A stretch of DNA of 64,000 nucleotides from Scalesia atractyloides (Eukaryota; Streptophyta; Magnoliopsida; Asterales; Asteraceae): NCBI GenBank assembly GCA_947069175.1, contig CAMTDV010000013.1:12038501-12102500 (forward strand). Direction: 5' to 3'. A program made the translations under genes and the position numbers. Position 1 is the first letter of the stretch. Every line of letters starts with the position of its first letter. The notes below the pieces were generated by a model. That model made no database searches and was not told where the DNA came from. It saw nothing but the letters and a program-made list of their open reading frames with translations. Positions 9,459 through 22,445 of the stretch are shown here, piece by piece.

Positions 9459-12400
9459 TCATTCCTTTTGATTAGTGTTAAAGTAGACTGTATAATGTTC
9501 ATCTCTCAAACTAAACAATGGTTGCAAAAGAAAATTCCTCCTCAACCCTTTAGCCACAAAGCTAATAGGATCATACTGGCTGATCCCATCCCGAACCACA
9601 AAACTCGTCACTTTCAAAAACTCATCATCCGATCCACCATAATCGCACTCCAGCTTCACGACTCCGCCAGCATTCGAAACAAAGCAACCTTCCTCACTTT
9701 GAGCTTCCAGTTGAACTGTTCCACCATCACCATTAACTAGATAGAAAACTGAATTATATGTAACAGAATAATTGTCAACCGCAAGATTGTTGCCTCTTCC
9801 TTGGTGTACAAGAAAAGAACCAGGAAGACTGTACGGTTCCAACATGACTGTTTGTGAAAACATGTCCTTTTGGTCTGTGTATACAAGTCTAAAGGTTGCG
9901 AATACACAGGAGTTTGAACCGGGCTTGGGGAACTTCTGCATTGTTATCGCGTTGTTAATGTGCGAGAGGGCTAAATTTGAGTTACCGCTTTTCTGAGATA
10001 GAGAAATTAACTGTGAATTGAAATGTTCAGGAACTGGAACTATCCAGTCTGAAAGTGAAGATGAGTCGGGTTGCAAGTCAAAGTCATCAATGGTTAGTCC
10101 AACGAGAAGATATGGACCGTATAAGATTGCATGGAGTGAAGTATATTCGGGCCGATCATCTGAAAAAATATATATATTCAAAAGTGAGCATTGATCACAA
10201 ATGGGGTGTAAATGAGCCGGGCCAAGCCAAGCCCGAGCCCTACCAAACTCGAACTCGGCTCGTCATGTTTTTATGAAGCTCGAACTCGGCTCGGTTTGAG
10301 TCTACATATTTGAGCTCAAGCTCGGCTCGCGAGTAACCCAAGCTTGGGTCGAGCTATTTTGAGAACAATCTCAAACACGCTAAAATCTCGGCTCGAACTC
10401 GCTTCGATGTCGCTAAAACAGCCAAAGCTCGGCTCACTAATGTTATTAGTTTAAATCATATGGGCCTAAGTTGTAACTAACTTGGGCTTTTTAGGATTGG
10501 GTTATAATCATCATTATCATTTTAATATATATAAAAAACTAAAATTTTGTTTGGGCTCGTAAGCCTAAACGAGTTTCAGGCTCGAGCTCGGGCTCGATAG
10601 CTAAACAAACTATATTTCAGGCTCGAGCTCGGGCTTGGCTCGTTCGAGCTTTTAACCGAGCTGATCCCAAGTAGCTCTCGAGCCTCTGGGCTGGTTCACA
10701 CCCCTAAGCACAATCTATTGGAAACTATTCCGTCGAATAAGATATAGAGATGATGATACCTTGGATAGCCTCCATCCTAAGAGTTATGGGCAGATCAAGG
10801 TTAATTATGTCATTTGAACTCCATTGTTTTGAAACTGATAGGAAAGTACCTGCACGGAATAGACGTTATGAACTCTGCAATGGAGGCTAAAGATTATTTT
10901 ATTTTTTTAAGTTCTGATTCAAAGATTCATACCCGGATCTGTTAGAGGGACAGCTTGGCCGTTAAGTAACGCTTTTGCATTTGAGGTTGTCCAAAATGGT
11001 ATTCTAAACTTCAAGGTAGATGAAACTCCTTGCTGTAGAGCATGGGCGAAAAACAATATTGTTACGATAATAATCTAACTCTTCGAATAAACCAATTTAG
11101 GAGGTTATACACGTTAGAAACGAACTTTGGGCAACTTTCACTCGTTTTCTCTAAATATCTTTTTACCCATTTGAGATTAAAAAAAACTCAAGCCTAATCA
11201 ATCCATTCATAAGTAAATGGGCCGAAACTGACACCTTTGTGCATGCCCACAAAGTACAATAGTTTATATATGTGTTTTGCAAACTCAAATTTGCAGTTTC
11301 CCACATAAAATAAACAATGATCAAACATATGCTACAAAAAGCTTGTTCACTCCTAGGTTTATGGGTCACAATCAAAATTGATTGAGGACACAGAAATGTG
11401 ATGGTATACCGTATACGTACCTTTTTTGAAGTGATCATCACCGTCACTCGAAGATGTGGATCCCAAGACACCGCAGGCTCGACTTTCTGAGCAAGAAAAA
11501 CCTGCCCGGATTTCCAGTCAGCCGAGCTTGATATGTACTGAATGATGTAAAGCGCGTGACCATTTCCTGCTTCTACGTTTCTTGCTTCTTCAAAGTAGAT
11601 TGAATCGCCCAGTTTCGAGAACGACTCTATCCCTAAAAAACAATGATAGGGTAAAGTGGTAGTTGGTCCCATTAACTGTTAGTCTGTTACACCTTTTTTT
11701 CATACGAGTAGGGCCCACAAATAAGTATTGTTGATGCTAACTAACTATAATAACTAAAATTGCAAACCTGTTCCATAACAGCACCAGAAATCATTAAACT
11801 TTGAACCCCATTTATGAAAACTGTTAGCTTTTGATGATCCGGGGGCTAACGGCAGCATATAAATCATAACTCCAGGTTCCTTCCCTCTTTGAATGCTTAG
11901 GACACTATTAGTTAAAGCTCGTTCATAATAATCTGCATACGCCATTTCTTTAGTCCATCTGAACAGGTTTCGCGAGACCTGTGTACGAGATAAAATACTT
12001 AAAATACTGTTAGTAAGTAATAATGACATCAAATAATCAAATTGGATCCTGTCAAGACAATAATGTGTAGATTAGTAATCAAATACCAGAACAAGAATTA
12101 TATAACTTAATTATAATGTCAACAAACACCTTTAGCATGTTGTAGGTAGTACACGATTCTTCGTTCTCTGTGTGTAAGGTGGTTGCAAGTCTCTTCGGTT
12201 CTGACCTGAGAACGCCAACAATATATTGCTAGATAAAAAGTCAAAAGCATTATCAATTAACCAAAAGCAAATTTCAATCAAAATGCTATAGGAATACAAT
12301 ATTGCTACCAGAACTCGCCGACTGATGTACCTCCTGTAGAATACATATGGGAAGAATTGACGATATCCATGAAAAACGTCCCGATTTCCTGGAAAGCAAA

Positions 12401-15400
12401 TCATATGAAAGCGGTCACATATATGTCGGAATTTTCTATGGGGTCATATGGTCAAAGTTGACTTTGTGTACCACTCAGTGGGTAGTTTTGTAGGATGTTC
12501 ATAATATGGTTTCAAGGGGGCAGAAATTTATAATCTAAATACCTTATACAAAGGATCACTGGTAACTTCATACCGCCTTTGAGCTCCAACAACAATTGGA
12601 ATATGTGTATTTGCATGATACCCAGATATGTCATCGGCCTACATGTGGTTTAAGACGAGATAGGTAAAACACATGCACTGAAAATAAAATGAATAAAAGT
12701 TGCATCTTCTAACAATAACATCATAACATATGTTAACCTCATTGGTCCACTGAATCACAATATTTGTATCAAAATGTGGTTAAAGTACCATGTTGACTTA
12801 TAACAGAATCATGTTGACTTACATCAACATCCCAAAATTGGACAATTTTATAATTTTCAAAAGTATATATAATGTTAGGAAGGCAATGTTTTGAGGAAAC
12901 ATTTTGATATTTGTTTAGCATATGGCAATGAGATTACTTTAAAAGGAACATTATAATATATAAATATTTATAAAACAAAGACCGTATGTGTACATGCTAG
13001 GGTACTGTTCATTTCAAAACAAATAATATGTTGAGAACTGCGAGACAACCACATATGCTTCGTGTGTGGTTCTAAAAGTTACCTTCATAGCTAGCAAGCC
13101 AAGGAAGCAGGGTTTATCAAAAAGGTGAGCCAACCACAGATGCTTCATGTCTCCCTGGATGCACATAAGAACCGTTACGTAGCAACAGGAAATCCCAATA
13201 TATAGACAGTCATAAATGTATAATAATAAAAATAAAAATTCTAAGTTAAGAAACATAGTATATATAATATAAAGGGAACATGATTTAAAAGTTTTAACAT
13301 ACTGTGATTGTGTATAGCCTGTAAAGGACATCATTCATTCCACCAGTTTCTTCATTTAGTGATAACCAATGCCTTTCAATCGTGTAATGAGTAATCACGT
13401 TTTGTACACGTCTGCAGAAATAGTCGGCCATCGCTGTCACCATCCTTAGAGCTTGACTATTCCCAGCCAAAACATACTGCTCCACTAGACCAGCCATTAT
13501 CTGTCACTTACAATAAATATATGAACTACGTTTTGTTGAATAGTTGACAAATATTTAGAGGTGGCTGGACAGATAGTGTAATGGGTCAAAACAAGTTCGG
13601 GTGGAAACAAGGTCATTTTTATGACAACAAAAAAAGATTATTACAATAATATTCAAGATAATTAAATAGAACATAAACTTTCGGCAGCTTGCAATTTGTT
13701 TGGCCCGTTTCCCTTTTAGCTATATTTATTTATCGACCCATATGAGATAAACACAACTCAAATCAACCTATAAATCTAGTTATGAATGTATCTTGAAAAT
13801 AACAATCTTTTGAAGTTTTACCTTATGAATTGTGTAATAAGGAGCCCAAACTCGCTTGATAGCTTCAAAACGGTCAAAAAATTTAGACGGAAAAGCAGAA
13901 AGATACCCTGTGCCCATCTTATCTTGACAGGCAGCAAGTGAAGATACCACTGCTGTCATCTGCTTCTTGAGAGTAGTATTACCAGTGCTAGCCCACATTT
14001 GCGCCGAGGCACTCAAGTAATGCCCTTCATGTTTGCAATACACGTTAAGGTTAGAGACACTCAGTATATGATGGTTATAAACCATAAACATAATCATAAC
14101 CTGTGCAAAATTTACAAAAAATAAATAAATAAATAAAACATTCATCCATTGTTTAAATTAAAAAGTAAATAGTCATTGTCCAAGAGGTTTGACCGCTTTT
14201 GCGACTTTCATCCCTAAGGTGTCATCCAAAAAGTTCGAAATATTGTCATTTTCATCCGTAAGGGCCAAATTTCGAGGACGAAAGTTGCAATAAATTGCCA
14301 AACTCAAGGATGAAAATGGCAATAAAACGCAAAACCTCAAATGCACAAAAAAGTCATTTTGGATGGAACAAACAAAATTGACTAAACCTCATAGAAGATT
14401 ATGACAATGTACTCTTTTTTAAATTTCGATTACACTAAACTTTAAAACACGTTATTCCTTCCGAAAAAAGAAACACCATTGTCAGAGACTCAAAGGCGTT
14501 AGACTACACGTTGTGGCTGAAGCCACAACCCGGATTCATCCTCTAATATTACGACACATGGCGCTGACTAGACACCTACTTATCACTTTGCCCACTTGCC
14601 CCCCCCCCCCCCTCACTTGAGCCTGATGTTGTAACTTCACCAATAGCCAAGCTAACACCCCCAAAACACCTCAAAACACCCCACTCGCGCGCCATCACTA
14701 GCAGCACCCCATTGTGGTGCTCGTGAGCCACATAGACGAGACGTGGCTAGCACCACCCTCTTCGCGAGTCACAACATGCAGCCTTATGAGGCTGAAATTA
14801 TAACGAATTATTGTTTCCTTACACGAACATATAACAAGAAAAATCAAGAATAACATGATACAAGATTGAGAAAGTAAACCAACCGACGAAATGACCACGA
14901 AGTTCCTGACGCGGAGACTCCCAGCCTCCATACGCTTTTCCAACGGTTGGCAAACCAGAAGTGACCCGAAAGCTGTAAACCAATCTATCAACATCCAACA
15001 TCAAAAGATACTCCAAATTCGTTCGTTGAGCTTGACCATAAATCGAATCCAAATCCAACCTCACATCACCCAAAGGCAATTCATTCAAAAACTCCCTAGA
15101 CTCACCAGCACCCGGATTCTTAACCTTCCTATACATCATCCTCCAACTAAATTCATCTTGTTTCAAACTCCTCCTTGGAAGTAAACCGGCCCACGCAGAC
15201 TCATCGGTTGGAGTCAAATGGCGATGCGAATGGTCAGAATCATAATACATTTCTTGTTTCCAAGTCATGTTGTTTGAATTCAGTAACTTGTATCGGAAAG
15301 TATGCGACGAAAGCTGTGTGGGAATGTTGGTACACTCTTTACCCATAACATGATCATACAACAAAACCATTAGCATAACAAGCAGCATCTCCATAAACAT

Positions 15401-15412
15401 GAAACACTTCAT
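9459..15412 (-). CDS. GH127 (DUF1680) beta-L-arabinofuranosidase-like protein, 12 exons
   Basis: Coding exons on the minus strand: 15412-14884, 14024-13822, 13500-13303, 13154-13083, 12638-12543, 12388-12309, 12205-12130, 11978-11768, 11632-11421, 11032-10933, 10849-10760, 10159-9459. Every intron is GT-AG and all phases agree, giving 2,568 nt and 855 residues, close to the Arabidopsis At5g12950 family. The N-terminus (MKCFMFMEMLLVMLMVLLYD) is a likely signal peptide, suggesting secretion to the wall, where family members are expected to remove beta-L-arabinofuranose from hydroxyproline-linked arabinans. Glu409-Ser-Cys411 and Cys484-Cys485 match the Zn site and catalytic pair of bacterial HypBA1 (Glu338, Cys340, Cys417, Cys418), so the protein should be active. 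A C-terminal DUF1680/AbfB-like region fills the long last exon. No disruption seen. Substrate is inferred from the family only. Confidence 0.93.
10202..10705. mobile_element. hAT-type MITE in intron 11 of the GH127 gene
   Basis: Ends GGGGTGTAAATGAGCC and (reverse complement) AGGGGTGTGAACCAGCC form imperfect terminal inverted repeats. The interior is rich in CTCGGCTCG and GGCTCGAGCTCG motifs. Flanks GATCACAA and AAGCACAA look like a decayed 8-bp duplication. It lies wholly in the intron between coding exons 11 and 12 and leaves both splice sites intact. Confidence 0.75.
14025..14883 (-). other. Long intron 1 of the GH127 gene with C-run and repeat-like block
   Basis: The intron has consensus ends. 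A block at about 14500-14790 is GC-richer than the rest and contains a run of about 13 C near 14592. It looks like an inserted element, but I could not define its ends. Confidence 0.4.
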
Positions 15413-15417
15413 ATCTC

Positions 15418-15717
15418 CTAAAAATTTAAAGTTTCAGTAATTTTTCAACTTCAATATCAAGTGGAACATAATGAAATATTAACTTATAGAAGACAAAAGT
15501 AGAAAACTTGCTGTTTTAAGTATGGATTGTGGAACTTTAACTGTAAAGTGTAAATGATAAGATTGGATAATATTAGTAGAACATCTAACAGCCAGCATTG
15601 ATGTGCAAAACACACCGACTTCTATTTTCGGAATACGTGATATGAAGCATCTAAATTAAGTAAGATGTGTAGAGATCATGAAACAGTGCTGTTAACCATT
15701 GAAATTCATCTGCTTAC
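15418..15717 (-). other. Probable 5' UTR intron of the GH127 gene
   Basis: On the minus strand a donor CTCCG/GTAAGC occurs at 15718/15717 and an acceptor TTTTTAG/GAGAT at 15418/15417, five bases before the ATG. Together with a TATA box about 35 bases upstream of a short leader, this forms a coherent model: short first exon, roughly 300-bp leader intron, then the start codon. Confidence 0.55.
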
Positions 15718-15752
15718 CGGAGTTAGCTGAGGCTGAGAGATTTTCTGTAATG

Positions 15753-15763
15753 TATTTTATATA
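15753..15763 (-). promoter_or_regulatory. TATA box of the GH127 gene
   Basis: TATATAAAATA on the minus strand. Transcription would start near 15725-15733, just before the leader donor site at 15717. Confidence 0.55.
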
Positions 15764-15764
15764 T

Positions 15765-17528
15765 TAAGATCCAAGGCTGTACTAGATACCAGTTTGATTT
15801 TTGGCTTAGTAAAACGACTTAAACACAAACAAAGGTCGACTCAGCTCGATTAATTTTGCAAATGTATATATACACAAATATAAATTAATTTATAGTTTAA
15901 TATGTACCATTTTTATTAAATGGAGAAACACTGTAGACAAATATGCAATTGTATTTATACATATTTTACCTAATTCAGGCCAATACAATACAAAACTTAA
16001 ACTAAATCTAAAATTAAAGTCCTAAATCGCTAAGCGACCGTCTTTCACCCAAACAATCTGCTCATCGCTCCATGGTCTCCCGCTCTCACTATTATCGTTA
16101 TCTACAGTTTGCTCATCGCCTCATCCGCCACAACATTGTGGTTCATGAAAAAATATTATTATATGGAATATAGCTGCTTTTGAAGATATAAAAACTTAAG
16201 ACCCAACATTGTCGCCGTCTCTCTCTACAAATTTAAGAAAATACGTCACACTAGACAATACTCTGAAACTAAGACCTCCCTTTTAAGACTCGTATGTCTT
16301 TACCAATTGGACTAGCCCCAAACTAGCATAAAATAATATTAATCGTTTTTTAGCATAAAATAATATTAATCATTATTTTTTACATCAATTAAAAAAATAT
16401 ATTAGTCAATTATTCGTTGTATAATTTTGACAGAGAATTACAAAAACAAATAAGCACTTGTCTATTAACTTGACCATTAGAGCGTATATAATAAAAGAGC
16501 ATATTATGAGATTAAAATAACTATTTATGATAAATTGTACGTATTAAAATGTTGAGTATTTGATCCATAAAACGGTTATAAAGTGAAAAGATTAGAATTT
16601 AGAAGTAAATAATTATAGGTCATGCACATTTCATGGTTCCGAAGTTACACGAAGTTTTGATCTTATCAAGATGATGCCCCTGCCTACCTTTTTTTTTGTA
16701 TCTTCATATTTGTTGGATATTATATTTCAATCACATATGAATATTTTTAGAATACATAAATTTGAGTCTCGACAAGTTAGAAAAAGTTGGGTATGATTTC
16801 GACACTTAAGGTTAAGTAGTAAAAATTAATTGACATTAACCTTAAAAATATAGGCTTGAGTCAGCTCGAGTTAATTACCAAGCATTGAGTTTAATAGTTA
16901 ATTCAAACGTTAACCAGATAACAATTCTACACTCAACTTGACCTAATACACGTAATAATCGCCATTAGCTATGACAGCTTATCTATTAACTATAGTAGTT
17001 TAAGAAGAATAATATAGGAGACCACCCAACCATACAAAAGTTTATAATCACTCAAATATGTATCAAATGTGATTAGAAAAATTGTTTAATGATAACCTTC
17101 AAATTTAGTTTTAACCAAAAATTGCCCTTGTTTACATTCTATGTTATTTAAGTAAAAAATAACTGAGATGTCAAAAACCGATTAAGTTGTTTGTTGTTTA
17201 ATATTTTTGTGAGACTTTTAGTACGAAAAAGAAATTAAATACAAAACAATAGGGAAAACTTTCATAAGCTACGTAATGGGCCTCCAAACGACCAAACCTA
17301 TATTCTTCGTGGGCTTATTTTTTATTGGGTCTTTAGCATTACAAGTAGCAACTAGCAAGTAGGGATGAACCGTGAACGTGTAGTCTTAGTAAGTGACTCG
17401 GTACGTCAGTTAGGGGCGGACCTACCTTATAACAAGTGGTAACCCCTGTTGTCCTTTAACGCTCTGACGGTAGTTTTAATTTTGGAAAAATTTAACGTCT
17501 TTTCGATTTCATTACCGTTTTTTTAACG
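15765..17528. other. AT-rich intergenic region
   Basis: No gene recognised. A perfect A-box-like sequence on the minus strand (about 16300-16315, TAGTCCAATTG) might be a SINE relict, but there is no convincing B box. Confidence 0.5.
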
Positions 17529-17533
17529 TTACT

Positions 17534-17691
17534 TATTAGATGATGTGATTTTGTATATCTTGATTATTATTGTAAATATTGTATTTCCTTTTCCTCTCCT
17601 TAATTATAGGAGATTATGTTGTATCCTCTCTCTATTTAATAGAGATAATACCTCTCAAATGTTTTGAAGTTGATTTTACAATATTGTTGCA
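17534..17691 (+). repeat. 5' LTR of the copia element
   Basis: Begins TATTAGATGATG (first G of the usual TG replaced by A in both LTRs) and ends TTGCA. It is followed by TGTATCAGCC, an eroded form of the tRNA-iMet primer site TGGTATCAGAGC. Confidence 0.93.
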
Positions 17692-17769
17692 TGTATCAGC
17701 CTAACTTTTCTCTCCATCGCCCCCTTCCCTTCCTTGTTCTTCTTCTCCTTTTTTTTCCTGGGAACTCTA

Positions 17770-20700
17770 ATGGCTTCATCACCAGACATTATCCACATGC
17801 CTTCTGCCTCTCACCTTCTGTCACACCCCGGATTTCCAGGTGGGGAGTATCGTGACGTCAGTTGATAACATCATTGTCAATTAAACACGGCACAGCGGAA
17901 GTCTTGGAGTAAAATTACTACTACAACCAAATGTTCGAAATAAAAAAATATACAGGCTCGTAATAGAAGATCCACAGGCGGATCATTAAAATGTATAAGA
18001 AAGAATATAAAACAGACTTTAGGGCAGATCTAAGGATTTGCAAGATCCTCTTATTCATTACCGAGCAGCTTCCGGCCTATTTTGTATTGTACCTGCAGTT
18101 AGTCTTTGGACGATACGTTAGCTTTCGCTGGTAAATACACCCAACTGACTCATTTTGAAAACATTTTTGGAATGATTTTAAGTGCACAGGGCACAAAATC
18201 TTTTATAACCTGGGAAAGTTACTTTGTAACCTTGTTAACAGATTCACATGTTTGTCCATACATACAGGGCCCAGTACAGAGACCGAGACATGATTAAATA
18301 CACACCACTTATAACTCACAGAGGAGTTATCCCCAACGTCTTGGGTAATTTGCATTTGAGCGTCTATCAGGTGTATGCCTACACCCCGCGCTAAGGTCGT
18401 GGCCATTAACTAATCTAATGAGCCGAGGATATCCAGGACACGGTAATTTAACCCCCGATGTTTAAGTTATCAAACAAAACTGATTAAAACAGAATATGCG
18501 GATTTACTAGCCACAATCCGGCATTCGGTTGATCCCATTTCTGACCAAGCGGTAATAGTTTACCGTATCCCAAGTCCGTATAGGAAAATAAGTCGAGAAT
18601 ATTTACCTGAGCTAGTCTTCTTTTAATTTCAATCACTCAGCCGTATACAAAAGTACTAACGTGCAGATAGCATTTACCGGCAAGGCTCTAGTCTGGATTA
18701 TGGCATAAGCTAACCAATTAAATATTATCGGTCTTTATTTAAGTCTTAGACTTAGACCAAGTATGGTACATGATCAAAACGTATAACGCTTGATTAACGA
18801 TGATCGGATAGAATGTAGTTTAAACCCGACAAGTACTTTGACTTGCATAATATGGGTAAAGAATTAACATTCTGGATTTTGAGATTAACATGACAAGGTT
18901 AAACCCGTTTCGGTTGAATTCAGTAAACTAGTTACGTATAATCAACCGTATGCTTATAAGTGATAATGGGTAACCGGATAAGTCATGGATGAGTTCTATA
19001 TGCCATTATATTTTAAATAAGTTAAAATATCAGTAGGATATTAACTTATATGCCTGTTAAGGTTTTAAAACGAAACTATGCCTCATAAGGGCATTTCGGT
19101 AATTTCATACCGTATAAAAGGAACTTGAATATAATTTAAGTTTATAATCATGAGTATTCTAGAAAATAATTATTTATGATATAATATCAGTAGGATAGCA
19201 TTTATATGTGTATTTTATCTTATATGACCAAAGTATGCACCGAATGGGCATTTTGGTCATTTCACACATAGTTTATAAATTATTTAGGATTCTTAGTTTA
19301 TAACATGTACCTACTGTAAATATGTTTAAAATAAGTTTTAAAATCAGTAGGTAACAAGTCTTGGTCGATTAATATGGTTTAAAACCATACTATGCGCCGA
19401 AATGGCGCTTATGTCATAATATGACGTCTTTATGCGATGTTTATGAAAACTGATGTTAAGGTTAGATTAAAATGTTTAAATATGTTATTTAATATAACAT
19501 ATCAGTAGGTAAATGATTTACCTTGAAAAGATTTGATTAAAACTATTTTATAAGCCACAAGGGCTAAAATCGTCATTTATCGACATAGTTTAAGGACCTA
19601 TTTGAAAACTCAGTTTATATCTTGGTTTAACATCCCAAATAATCCTACTTATAATATTACATTAGTAGGAAACTTATTTTCAAGTTCATTATCATTAAAA
19701 CCTTGATTTATGCAAAAATGACATTTTAGTCAAAGATGGCATAATTATGAAACTTGCGCATAAACTTAGATTCTGATTATGATCATGTAATATAACCTTA
19801 GAGGGTTATGCTACATTATATTACGATCATAATGCAACTTTAGATCAGTAGGTAACTAATCTAAATCGGGCCAGAATCGAAAGTCAAAGCAGAAGTCAAA
19901 CTTTGCGACTTTCGGTTGCGAATCAACCCTAGTACTGAAATTGACGAGCCAAACATGTTCTTACATGTTTTAAAAATTATTACCAACTTGTTTAAGTGTC
20001 AAAACAGGTTTCATAACATATATAAGATCAATTTATGATTTTTCCGAAAAATGACCTGTTTGACTTTTTAATATCATAACTTTGACCTGTCAATTGGTCT
20101 AGCAAACGTGATCTTCAGGAGGTGCCCTTTATAGGGACTAACACATACCTTATTACGATCACTTAGCCATGTTCATTCGAACAATGTCTGGACCATAATG
20201 GTCTTAACCGAAAATCAAAGCGTTTTCCATAAAACACAAGACTTTTGGCTATAAAAGCCTATAAATGAAAATGCACAAGAAAGGAAACACTTACCAGTGA
20301 TTCCTAGGGTGAAAAAGAACTATGTTGGATGCTCCTTTTAGCCAGGAACTTCCATATGAGGGAGAAGAGTATGAATAAGAAAGGTGCAAGTTCAAATGGT
20401 GAACTTGATCACCTATTTATAGTTGGAGAACTCAAAGGAGGTGAAGCCAGGTGTTTACGGATGTAAGAGGGAACTTACAAGTGTCCCAAAACGTGGCATA
20501 GCTGATTACAAGTCCATAGTTTCGAATACATGGTTTTTTGGAGTTTTGTTTGGAGACCAAGCAAAACTTTCTGCAGCAGAGGGCTTCTCGCGCCCCGCGA
20601 TAGACCCAGGCCTGGTCTCTCGCGGCCCGCGACCGCCATATGGCCAGTTTCAACTTTTGGCACTTTTAACCCCTTAACGTTATAAAGCTTCTAAAAACCT

Positions 20701-21583
20701 TTTTAAACACCTTTTTGGTACTTTTAGCCTTCCGTAGCCAATAGTTGGCATATCCGGGATTATGCCCTGACATTGTCGAGCTCTCGGTTCGTTAAAAGGT
20801 CATTCAGAGGTATAAATTAACATGTTGACACTTTTAATCCCTCCATCATCCAACTTTCACATATTTACAAAATTGAACCTTCTCGTCCAACAAATGACAC
20901 ATATAAGAGTTAGGACTTCACAAAAGATCACTTCAGAGGCTCAGTTTGAGCATGTTGATGCCTTTAGTCCTTATTGGTCTTTTATAGACTATATTTAAAA
21001 TACAACATGTGTCACTATACTATTGGACACGATTTTACAAGGTGTTACACCTTCCCACCATCAAATTATCATCCGCCAATTACCTTGTTTGGCGCACTCA
21101 TATGCGGTTTCTCCTTTCTATTCACAAGTTGTCCTCTCACATCGATGGCTCTTCTTCCCCGCCATCTGAAACCATCACTATTGACTAGAAATCGGCATCA
21201 AATCCAGAGTTTGTTACTTGGACAGCATCCGATCAGAAAGCTGCCCTTCGTATTCTTTCGTCTCTCACTTAGGAGGCGGCTGCCGAGGTTCTCGGTCTCA
21301 ATCGGGCGAAGGAAATTTGAATGCCCTCGAGAATCTCTACAGTAATGCGTCCGCTGAACGTGTCCAAACCCTTTGTGATTCTCTCAGCCAACCTCAAAAA
21401 GGTACATCTTCTGTTACTGAGTTTTCTAGCCGGTTCAAACTTCTTTGTGAAAAATTGGCAGCCATCAGGCATCCCGTTACTGAAAGTGATAAGCTGCACT
21501 GGTTTCTTCGTGGACTTGGCCCGTCTTTTGAAATTTTCTCTACTGCTATTCGAGCCGTCAAACCAGCTCTTTTTTTTTCGTGA
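17770..21583 (+). pseudogene. copia gag, N-terminal part, split by the nested LTR
   Basis: The ATG at 17770 opens a gag reading frame that is interrupted after 49 bases by the solo LTR and continues at 21055 with the copia gag motif NYLVWRTH. Downstream (to 21583) come typical UBN2-type gag sequences (FSSRFKLLCEKL, LHWFLRGLGPSFE). The frame is lost at a T-run near 21571-21580. Decayed, non-functional. Confidence 0.8.
17819..21049 (+). mobile_element. Nested solo LTR (gypsy-like, 3.2 kb)
   Basis: Starts TGTCACACCCC and ends GGTGTTACA, flanked by a perfect 5-bp duplication CCTTC (17814-17818 and 21050-21054). No internal coding domain was found, so this is a single LTR left by LTR-LTR recombination. 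Long LTRs of this kind are common in Ty3/gypsy chromoviruses; clade not determined. A GC-rich block with CGCGCCCCGCG and CGCGGCCCGCG lies at about 20588-20635. A related, more eroded LTR is at 3304-5635. Confidence 0.9.
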
Positions 21584-22445
21584 TTTGGTTGCTCAAGCTG
21601 AGAGTCATGAACTCTTTTCTCAATCTATCCACGGTACTTCCACTCCTCCGGCGGCGTTCCACGTCCAAAATAATCATGGATCTTCAACGCCCAGCCGCGG
21701 TCGCGGCTCTTCCAGTCGTGGTAATTTCTTTCGTGGTTCAAATGGCAAGGGTCGTGGTCAAGGACGCAGACCACCGCATTGTCAATTATGTCATACGAAT
21801 GGACAGTACGCATCCGCATGTCCAAGCCTTCGTACCTATGTTGTTAAAGCCTCCCAATCTGATGAGTCTCTCGCCAAGGCTTTCCATGCACAATGCCATG
21901 TTACTAATGATGGCCTAGATTGGAACGCTGACACCGGTGCAATGGATCACATGACTCCGACTCGCGAGTCTCTTCACCATTCGGTCCCGTATAAAGGTAA
22001 TCATAAGGTGATTTTTGGCAATGGTATGAAACTTCCTATTACTCATACAGGTTCATCTACTATTACTGATCATATTTCTCTACGCGATGTGCTTGTTATT
22101 CCATGTCTCACAAAGAAATTATTATCCATTAGCAAGCTAACCACTGATCATCCTGCTGATGTGTTATTCTCAAAACATTTTTTCCATATTCAGGATCGGA
22201 CAACCAGGCAGGTTCTCGCTAGAGGCGTTTGTGAGGGTGAACTTTATGTGCTCAAGAATGAACCGAGAGTTTTTGTTGCTGAAGTTCTTAATAAGGCGTA
22301 TTATGAATTGTGGCATGCACGTCTAGGCCATGTCTCGTTTATTGTTATTTCATCTTTGAACAAATGTGATGTTTCATATGTTACTTCTTTATTGCCAAAA
22401 CCTACACTTTGTGCTTCTTGTCAACTTGCCAAGGGGCAACGATGA
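21584..22445 (+). pseudogene. copia gag C-terminus, protease and pre-integrase domain
   Basis: After a Gly/Arg-rich stretch the zinc knuckle reads CQLCHTNGQYASAC: the expected His is Gln. The protease motif WNADTGAMDHMT follows, then the gag-pre-integrase zinc domain (LWHARLGHVS ... CASCQLAKG). It ends at a premature TGA at 22443-22445. Confidence 0.85.

Noticed and set aside
16250..16340. Possible tRNA-derived SINE on the minus strand
   Set aside because: Good A box (TAGTCCAATTG) but only a weak B-box candidate and no clear tail or target duplication.
20423..20677. Short coding gene with overlapping ORFs on both strands
   Set aside because: Lies inside the solo LTR 17819-21049 over its GC-rich tail; ORFs arise from base composition.
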